DNA from: Amycolatopsis umgeniensis
GTDB lineage: Bacteria > Actinomycetota > Actinomycetes > Mycobacteriales > Pseudonocardiaceae
Length of the DNA stretch: 64,000 bases
Assembly (NCBI RefSeq): GCF_014205155.1
Contig: NZ_JACHMX010000001.1
Span: forward strand, 3,410,001 to 3,474,000
Reading direction: 5' to 3'
Both the position numbers and the translations under genes were made by a program. Shown here one piece after another: positions 58,623-64,000 of this stretch (its first letter is position 1; every line of letters starts with the position of its first letter). Under the pieces are notes generated by a model, which was given only the letters and a program-made list of their open reading frames with translations, did no database searches and was not told the DNA's origin.

Positions 58623-59366
58623 ATGAGCACCGTGGACTACGCACTCGACGACGGCATCTGCGTGATCTGGCTGAACCGCCCCGAACGCCTGAACGCGGTG
58701 GTCGCCGAACTGGTCGACGACCTGCTGGAAGCCCTCGACGCGGCCGCGAAGTCGGACGCGCGGGCGGTCGTGCTCGCCGGCCGGGGGCGCGCGTTCTGCG
58801 CGGGTCACGATCTCAAGGAGCCCACCCCTGAGGGGGATTCACGCCCGCGACTCGACCGGCTACAGGACGTCACCCGCCGGCTGCGCGGGCTCCGCCAGCC
58901 CGTCATCGCCGCCGTCCACGGGTACGCGATCGGCGCGGGAGCCGAGTTCGCGATGGGCTGCGACCTGATCCTCGCCGCCGAAGACGCGGTGTTCGCCTTC
59001 CCCGAGGTCTCGCTGGGGCTGAGCGTCACGGGTGCGGCGTCGCGGCTGCTGCCGCTGCTGGTCGGCCCGCTCAAGGCCAAGGAGCTCCTGCTGCTGGGCG
59101 AACGCGTGAGCGGCGCCAAGGCGCACGAACTCGGCCTGGTCAACGCCGCCCTGCCCGCCGACGACCTGATGGACACCGCGCTCGACTGGGCGGCCAGGAT
59201 CGCCGCCCATCCGGCCGCCGCGGCCACGATGGCCAAACGCGCCCTCGATTCCGGCATCGACAGCTCACTCGACGCCGCGCTCGAACTCGAGGTCAGCCAC
59301 GCGCTGATCACCGAACACTCCGCCGCCGTCCTCGCGTCGGCCGAAGCGTTCCGGAGCCGGACATGA
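58623..59366 (+). CDS. enoyl-CoA hydratase/isomerase
   Basis: 247 residues. Oxyanion-hole segments AFCAGHDLKEPTP and GYAIGAGAEFAMGCDLILAAED; Glu in AGAEF and Glu in FPEVSLGL (two catalytic glutamates of crotonases) are both present. TAGGCT seven bases before the ATG suggests leaderless start. ATGA overlap with the acyl-CoA ligase gene, so hydratase, ligase and TetR form one operon for activation and beta-oxidation of an unidentified acid. Confidence 0.92.
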   Translation: MSTVDYALDDGICVIWLNRPERLNAVVAELVDDLLEALDAAAKSDARAVVLAGRGRAFCAGHDLKEPTPEGDSRPRLDRLQDVTRRLRGLRQPVIAAVHGYAIGAGAEFAMGCDLILAAEDAVFAFPEVSLGLSVTGAASRLLPLLVGPLKAKELLLLGERVSGAKAHELGLVNAALPADDLMDTALDWAARIAAHPAAAATMAKRALDSGIDSSLDAALELEVSHALITEHSAAVLASAEAFRSRT

Positions 59367-60907
59367 CCTCGCTCGCCGGGATCGACACCCTCCTCGGGCT
59401 GACCAGCCGGGCCGCCGGGCTCTGGCCGGACAAGACGGCGTGGATCTTCGACTCCACCGGCGAGAGCTTCTCGTTCGCCGAGGTCGACGCGCGCAGCACG
59501 GAGTTCGCCCACGCGCTGCTGGACCTCGGCGTGAAGCCGGGCGACAGGGTCGCGGTGATGCTGCGCAACCAGCCCGAATTCCCGTTGTTGTGGCTGGCCT
59601 TGGCCAAGATCGGCGGGGTACTCGTCCCGGTCAACACCGGCTATCGCGAATTCGACGGCGCCCACGTGCTCCGGCATTCCGGCGCCGAATTCGCCGTCGC
59701 GGCCGAAGAATTCCTGGAATTGCTGAACAAGATCGCGCCCGAGACTTCGCTGAAGCGAGTGCTGACGCCCGGAGAGCTCACCGGTTCCGGCGGCGAAACG
59801 AGCTTCGCGAGCGAGGGCGAACGCCCGGTCAACATCCAGTACACCTCCGGCACCACGGGCGCGCCGAAGGGCTGCGTTCTGCCGAACCGGTATTGGACGA
59901 CCTTGGCGATCAGCCTGGCCACGGAGTTCCCCATGGTCGGCGCGGACGACGTCATCCTGACAGCGCAACCGTTCCACTACATCGATCCACAGTGGAACGT
60001 CGCACTGGGGCTCGCGGGCGGCGCGACGTTGGTGGTGCTCGACCGCTTCCATCCGTCCACGTTCTGGGAGAAGGTCCGCGAACACGGCGTCACGTGGTTC
60101 TATTGCCTCGGCTTGATGCCCACGCTCCTGCTTCGCCAGCCGGAAAGCGAACTGGACAAGGCACATCAGGTCCGCGCGATCTGCGCGTCGGCCATCCCGC
60201 GAGACCTGCACGCCGCGCTCGAAGCGCGCTGGGAAACGCCCTGGTACGAGGCCTTCGGCATGACCGAAACCGGCGGCGACATCCGGATGTACCCGGCGGA
60301 TCACGAGGAGACCGTCGGCACCGGCTGCCTCGGCAGGCCCGCCCCGACGCGCGAAGTGGTGATCGCGGACGCCGACGGCAAACCCCTGCCGCGCGGGGAA
60401 ACCGGCGAGCTGCTGATCCGCGGGGTCGGCCTGATGCACGGCTACCACGAAGACGTCGAAGCGACCAGGCGCGCGTTCGACGGCGGCTGGTTCCACACCG
60501 GCGATCTGGCCACAATGGACGACGAGGGCCGCGTGTACTACGTGGGCCGCACCAAGGACATGATCCGCCGCAGCGGCGAGAACATCTCCGCCGACGAGGT
60601 CGAGCGGGCGCTGCAGCTGCATCCGGCCGTCGCGCTCGCCGCCGTCATCGCGGTGCCGGACGAACTCCGCGGCGAGGAGGTCAAGGCGTATCTGGTCCTC
60701 GACGAAAACGAGGGACACCAGTGCGAACCGGCCGAACTGGCGGAGTTCTGCTCGGCGAAACTGGCCTACTTCAAGGTTCCCCGGTTCTGGGCGTTCGCGA
60801 AGGAACTGCCGATGACGCCGTCGGAACGGGTCGCCAAGGGCGAGCTGAAGAAGGCGGAAGACCTCCGCGCCGGTTCGTGGGACAGGACCACCGGAACATG
60901 GCTGTGA
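59363..60907 (+). CDS. acyl-CoA synthetase (AMP-forming)
   Basis: 514 residues. P-loop-like A3 motif IQYTSGTTGAPKGCVLPN (about 157-172), A5 YEAFGMTETGGD, A7 HTGDLATMDDEGRVYYVGRTKDMI, A8 RRSGENISADEVERAL and A10 Lys in SERVAKGELKK. ANL-family ligase making an acyl-CoA from a carboxylate; substrate pocket not identifiable, CaiC-like. ATGA overlap with the hydratase; its end overlaps tetR by ten bases. Confidence 0.93.
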   Translation: MTSLAGIDTLLGLTSRAAGLWPDKTAWIFDSTGESFSFAEVDARSTEFAHALLDLGVKPGDRVAVMLRNQPEFPLLWLALAKIGGVLVPVNTGYREFDGAHVLRHSGAEFAVAAEEFLELLNKIAPETSLKRVLTPGELTGSGGETSFASEGERPVNIQYTSGTTGAPKGCVLPNRYWTTLAISLATEFPMVGADDVILTAQPFHYIDPQWNVALGLAGGATLVVLDRFHPSTFWEKVREHGVTWFYCLGLMPTLLLRQPESELDKAHQVRAICASAIPRDLHAALEARWETPWYEAFGMTETGGDIRMYPADHEETVGTGCLGRPAPTREVVIADADGKPLPRGETGELLIRGVGLMHGYHEDVEATRRAFDGGWFHTGDLATMDDEGRVYYVGRTKDMIRRSGENISADEVERALQLHPAVALAAVIAVPDELRGEEVKAYLVLDENEGHQCEPAELAEFCSAKLAYFKVPRFWAFAKELPMTPSERVAKGELKKAEDLRAGSWDRTTGTWL

Positions 60908-61539
60908 ACACGCGTGACAGAGTTCGCCAGGCCGCGGTGAAACTGTTCGCCACCAAGGGTTTCCACGGCACCGGCATCCGGGACCTCGCCCAGGAGGCGG
61001 AGCTGTCGTCGGCCAGCCTGTACCACTACATGGGCACCAAAGAGGACCTGCTGGTCGCCATCATGAACGAGTCGCTGCGGCGCCTGCTCGACGCGGCCGA
61101 GCAGGCGACAGCCGGGCTCGCCGATCCCGTGTCGCGGCTCGGATCCCTGGTGGCGCTGCACGTCCTCGCGCACGCCATCCAGCCGGACGACACCCGCGTG
61201 GTGGACAACGAGGTGCACGCGCTCACCCCCGGCGCCAGGGCCGAAGTGGTGGCGCTGCGCGACGCCTACGAAAGACTGTGGGCGGACGCCATCGAAGACG
61301 GTGTCGCGGCCGGCGTCTTCCACACGGATCAGCCTTCGGTCACCAGGCTCGCACTGGTGGAGATGTGCAGCGGGGTCGCGCGCTGGTATTCGCCGTCGGG
61401 GCCGCTCACCCTGGATCAACTGGCCGCGCATTACGCGGAACTGGCGCTGCGGGCACTCGCCTGTGCACGTCATCTGGATGTCACGGCCTTGCAAAACTGC
61501 CGTGAAGTGGTCTCGGGAGTGTGGCGAGTGCCCGTTTAG
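60898..61539 (+). CDS. TetR family regulator of acyl-CoA operon
   Basis: 213 residues from ATG 60898 overlapping the ligase stop. HTH: RDRVRQAAVKLFATKGFHGTGIRDLAQEAELS, recognition helix SASLYHYMGTKEDLLVAIM (about 35-53). The C-terminal domain matches the TetR_C_/FadR-like type of acyl-CoA-responding regulators. Cotranscribed with enoyl-CoA hydratase and acyl-CoA ligase, so autoregulation through the 58588 or similar site is plausible; acyl-CoA ligand inferred. Confidence 0.88.
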   Translation: MAVNTRDRVRQAAVKLFATKGFHGTGIRDLAQEAELSSASLYHYMGTKEDLLVAIMNESLRRLLDAAEQATAGLADPVSRLGSLVALHVLAHAIQPDDTRVVDNEVHALTPGARAEVVALRDAYERLWADAIEDGVAAGVFHTDQPSVTRLALVEMCSGVARWYSPSGPLTLDQLAAHYAELALRALACARHLDVTALQNCREVVSGVWRVPV

Positions 61540-61597
61540 CGGCGACTTTAGGCTCATACGCCTTGCTCAGACGGCTTCTCTGGGGGACGCTCGAAGG

Positions 61598-61924
61598 GTG
61601 ACTGAGCAAACGATCCAACTCGAACTGGACGACTCGGGTCTCTCGCCGGCGTTGCCGGTGCCTTCGAACCCCCGTGATCAGGTGCAGGACGTCCCCTACC
61701 GCCCGGTGGGATTCCGCGACGACGACCTGCCCACGGCCCTCGAACGGTGCGCGACATGGCTACGCCAGGCTCAGGAGTGGCTCGGGGAACCGGTCGATGT
61801 GCTGGCCGTCCATCTCGACTATGACGACCGCCAGGGTTCGCCGTATTACGACGTGAAGCTTCTCTGCAACGAGGAGGACCTGGCCGGGGTCCCGATCGCG
61901 ATGCGGGGCCAGAAGGAAGACTAG
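61598..61924 (+). CDS. hypothetical protein, 108 aa
   Basis: Acidic, soluble (many D/E; EDLPTALERCATWLRQAQEWLGEPVDVLAVHLDYDD cannot be assigned to a family). No signal or membrane segment. GTG 61598; GGGGGA at 61581-61586 is a distant binding site. GC3 bias supports coding. Ends at the perfect terminator hairpin, so it is a transcript end. Unknown function. Confidence 0.7.
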   Translation: MTEQTIQLELDDSGLSPALPVPSNPRDQVQDVPYRPVGFRDDDLPTALERCATWLRQAQEWLGEPVDVLAVHLDYDDRQGSPYYDVKLLCNEEDLAGVPIAMRGQKED

Positions 61925-61937
61925 AGCCCGAAGTGAT

Positions 61938-61969
61938 GAAGGGGCCTTTCCGCTGGGAAAGGCCCCTTC
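61938..61969. terminator. perfect 14-bp terminator hairpin, bidirectional
   Basis: GAAGGGGCCTTTCC (61938-61951) and its exact complement (61956-61969) around the tetraloop GCTG. It lies 13 bases after the hypothetical gene stop and 10 bases before the end of the convergent acyl-CoA dehydrogenase gene, serving both. Confidence 0.9.
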
Positions 61970-61979
61970 GTCGTCTGTG

Positions 61980-63149
61980 CTAGCCGAGGGTGCCGCCGAC
62001 CTTGACGTGCCCCTTGAGCAGGTTGCGCGCGATGGTCCGGCGCTGGATCTCGTCGGTGCCCTCGTAGATCCGCAGCAGCCGCAGTTCGCGGTACCACCGC
62101 TCGACCGGCAGTTCCCGCGTGTAGCCCATCCCGCCGTGGATCTGCAGGACGCGGTCGACGATCTCGTTCGCCTTCACCCCGCCGTACAGCTTCGCCATCG
62201 ACTGCGCGTGCCGCGAGTCCACCTTCTGGTCCACCTGCCAGGCGGCGTGCAGCACCAGCCAGCGCAGCGCCTCGAGCTCGGTGCCGGAGTCCGCGATCAT
62301 CCACTGGATGGCCTGGCGTTCGGCGATCTTCTGCCCGAACGTCTCGCGGGTGTTGGCGTGCTCGATGGCCATCGAGATCAGCCGCTCACAGGAACCGATC
62401 GCGCGGGCGGGAAGCAGGTAGCGGCCGGCGCCGATCCACTGCATGGCCAGGTCGAAACCGTGGCCGAGCTCACCCAGGATCTGGGTCTCCGGCACGCGGA
62501 CGTCCTCGAAGACGAGCGCCGCCGGACCCCATTCGCCCATCGTGTCGATGTATTCGGACTTCCAGCCCGCGTCGCGGTCGACGAGGAAGCAGGTGACGCC
62601 GCCGTTCGCGCCCTTCTCGGGGTCGGTGATCGCGAACACCATCACGAAGTCGGCCTCGTTGCCGCCGGTGATGAAGGTCTTCTCGCCGTTGATGACCCAG
62701 TCGGTGCCGTCCTTGCGGGCGGACGTCCGGATGGCCTTGGCGTCCGAGCCCGCGCCGGGTTCGGTGATCGCGAAGCAGGACTTGCGCTCGCCCGAGATCG
62801 TCGGGAGCAGGTAGCGCTCCTTCTGCTCGTCGTTGGCGTAGTACAGGATGTTGTCCGCGGCGCCGCCGAAGCGGAACGGCACGAACGTGCGGCCGAGTTC
62901 GGCCTCCAGCAACGCGGTCATCACCGCGGACAGGCCCATGCCGCCGTACTCCTCGGGCGTCTGCACACCCCAGAAGCCGGACTCCTTCGCCTTCAGCTGC
63001 AGTTCGCGCAGCTCGTCGGAGGTCAGGCCGGGCTGGCCGGCGCGTTCGCGGCGCAGCACCTCCTGCTCACGCGGCATCAGGTCGCGCTGGACGAACGTGC
63101 GGACCCAGTCGCGCACCTCGCGTTCCTCGACGCTCAGAGAGAAATCCAT
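61980..63149 (-). CDS. acyl-CoA dehydrogenase
   Basis: About 389 residues from ATG 63149 (MDFSLSVEEREVRDW), with AGGAG about ten bases upstream; ATG 63173 is possible. Blocks: WGVQTPEEYGGMGLSAV, CFAITEPGAGSDAKAIRTSA, WVINGEKTFITGGNEADF, GLDLAMQWIGAGRYLLPARAIG-type hinge, VLQIHGGMGYTRELPVERWYRELRLLRIYEGTDEIQRRTIAR. Glu in YEGTDEIQ is the expected catalytic base. A CTAAGCG-CT-CGCTTAG palindrome lies upstream. Substrate unknown; convergent with the operon 58623-61924 but may share its pathway. Confidence 0.93.
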   Translation of the reverse strand: MDFSLSVEEREVRDWVRTFVQRDLMPREQEVLRRERAGQPGLTSDELRELQLKAKESGFWGVQTPEEYGGMGLSAVMTALLEAELGRTFVPFRFGGAADNILYYANDEQKERYLLPTISGERKSCFAITEPGAGSDAKAIRTSARKDGTDWVINGEKTFITGGNEADFVMVFAITDPEKGANGGVTCFLVDRDAGWKSEYIDTMGEWGPAALVFEDVRVPETQILGELGHGFDLAMQWIGAGRYLLPARAIGSCERLISMAIEHANTRETFGQKIAERQAIQWMIADSGTELEALRWLVLHAAWQVDQKVDSRHAQSMAKLYGGVKANEIVDRVLQIHGGMGYTRELPVERWYRELRLLRIYEGTDEIQRRTIARNLLKGHVKVGGTLG

Positions 63150-63176
63150 GGTCAGCCCGCTCCTGTTCGGCATTGA

Positions 63177-63192
63177 CTAAGCGCTCGCTTAG
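63177..63192. promoter_or_regulatory. CTAAGCG-CT-CGCTTAG palindrome upstream of acyl-CoA dehydrogenase
   Basis: 16-bp palindrome, 7-bp arms, 2-base centre, 27 bases before the dehydrogenase start. The form resembles TetR operators of KstR2-type regulators (AAGC..GCTT). No TetR gene is next to it; the nearest is at 60898. Confidence 0.6.
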
Positions 63193-63275
63193 CTCAGCGT
63201 ACCGCTTCGGTTGTCGTTCGCCGAGAAGTTGTCATAAGTTTTCGCAACCTGTCCCCGTCTTGTCGAAGGGCACCC

Positions 63276-64000
63276 ATGAGCACGCAGGCACCCGCGACGA
63301 AGCGGGACCGGACCCATTACCTCTACATCGCCGTCATCGTGGCGGTGGCGCTCGGCATCGCGGTCGGCATCCTGTTCCCCCAGCTCGGCAAGGAACTGAA
63401 GCCGCTCGGGACCGGGTTCGTGAACCTGATCAAGATGATGATCTCGCCGATCATCTTCTGCACGATCGTGCTCGGCGTGGGCTCCGTGGCGAAGGCGGCG
63501 AAGGTCGGCCGCGTCGGCGGGCTCGCGATCGGCTACTTCCTGGTGATGTCGACGGTCGCGCTGGTCATCGGCCTGGTCGTGGGCAACATCCTCCAGCCCG
63601 GCACCGGGCTGCACCTGACCCCCGAGATCGCCGAAAAGGGCCAGGGCCAGATCGCCAAGAGCGAGGGCACCGTCGAGTTCCTGCTCGGGATCATCCCGAA
63701 GACGCTGGTCTCGGCGTTCACCGAAGGCGAGGTGCTGCAGACGCTGCTGGTCGCGCTGCTCGCCGGGTTCGCGCTGCAGAAGCTCGGCACGAAGGGCGAG
63801 CCGATCCGCCGCGGCATCGAGCACATCCAGCGGCTCGTGTTCCGGATCCTGGCGATGATCATGTGGGCGGCCCCGGTCGGCGCGTTCGGCGCGATCGCCG
63901 CCGTCGTCGGCGAGACCGGCTGGAAGGCGCTGCAGAGCCTCGCGGTGATCATGCTCGGCTTCTACATCACCTGCGCGCTGTTCGTGTTCGTGGTGCTCGG
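63276..64000 (+). CDS. dicarboxylate/glutamate:cation symporter (DAACS), 3' end cut by window
   Basis: ATG 63276 opens a frame that runs to the right edge without a stop; 241 residues are visible of about 430. The DctA pattern is clear: N-terminal LYIAVIVAVALGIAVGILFPQLG helix, then LGTGFVNLIKMMISPIIFCTIVLGVGSV, and IQRLVFRILAMIMWAAPVGAFGAIAAVVGETG. Inner membrane proton/sodium symporter for C4-dicarboxylates or glutamate. GAAGGG precedes the start. Divergent from the acyl-CoA dehydrogenase gene. Confidence 0.92.
   Translation, partial: MSTQAPATKRDRTHYLYIAVIVAVALGIAVGILFPQLGKELKPLGTGFVNLIKMMISPIIFCTIVLGVGSVAKAAKVGRVGGLAIGYFLVMSTVALVIGLVVGNILQPGTGLHLTPEIAEKGQGQIAKSEGTVEFLLGIIPKTLVSAFTEGEVLQTLLVALLAGFALQKLGTKGEPIRRGIEHIQRLVFRILAMIMWAAPVGAFGAIAAVVGETGWKALQSLAVIMLGFYITCALFVFVVL

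Overview
High-GC actinomycete chromosome (about 70% GC by eye, GC3-biased reading frames, many GTG starts, frequent leaderless-type promoters). The gene repertoire (SARP/AfsR regulator, DUF222-HNH protein, ECF42 sigma factor, F420-type oxidoreductase, ricin-lectin glycanases) and the long palindromic intergenic elements fit a Pseudonocardiaceae genome such as Amycolatopsis; this assignment is inference. No rRNA, tRNA, CRISPR array, integrase, transposase or complete biosynthetic cluster was seen. Both edges cut a gene: an MFS transporter on the left and a dicarboxylate/glutamate-type symporter on the right.

Layout. 1-8.9 kb: MFS exporter, P450, DHFR-like reductase, short UvrA-like double ATPase (possible drug resistance), LuxR response regulator, cupin/TetR pair around a 44-bp inverted repeat, MOSC protein, MsrA, small lipoprotein. 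8.97-15.66 kb: tightly overlapping three-gene operon matching Wadjet type II JetA (DUF2397), JetB (DUF2398) and JetC (SMC-like ATPase), but with no JetD nuclease gene; a large SARP-NB-ARC-TPR regulator follows directly. 18.8-22.5 kb: two secreted proteins, then a DUF222/HNH (13E12-type) gene between two different arrays of small palindromic repeats. 22.5-28.5 kb: membrane and DoxX proteins, TetR/SDR modules with clear operators, and an ECF42/DGPF pair behind a matching TGTCGA promoter. 28.5-31.7 kb: SoxR with a divergent 19-bp-spacer promoter driving an ABM/NmrA-like pair, then an NPPW methyltransferase preceded by an 11-codon leader ORF and hairpins that sequester its ribosome binding site. 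31.7-37 kb: LysR/BBE oxidase, acyltransferase, palindromic repeats, Ddn-like protein, PLDc_N protein and a miniature P450.

37-41.9 kb: PaaX-type regulator, RidA protein, bifunctional 2-aminobenzoyl-CoA (or salicylyl-CoA) monooxygenase/reductase and acyl-CoA dehydrogenase, an aromatic acyl-CoA catabolic unit. 41.8-47.8 kb: beta-glucan utilisation locus (GH1, ROK regulator, secreted GH16 and GH30 each with a ricin-type lectin) with a promoter/operator in front of the glycanases. 47.8-48.2 kb: a dense patch of four palindromic repeat types, two of which also occur near 35.3 kb and one near 5.3 kb. 48.2-53.3 kb: GntR regulator, MFS carrier, D-glutamate cyclase-family protein and PxpABC 5-oxoprolinase. 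53.3-58.6 kb: AlkB (with a candidate 54-residue gene upstream), zinc alcohol dehydrogenase, XRE protein, DtxR-family regulator, GNAT, amidohydrolase. 58.6-64 kb: enoyl-CoA hydratase, acyl-CoA ligase and TetR operon, small hypothetical, perfect terminator hairpin, acyl-CoA dehydrogenase, symporter.

The strongest candidates for undescribed biology are the JetD-less Wadjet-like operon, the leader-peptide attenuator in front of the methyltransferase, the repeat arrays flanking the HNH gene, and a scattered 13-bp palindrome GTCC-N5-GGAC with an AT-rich core that appears inside genes at the cost of unusual codons.
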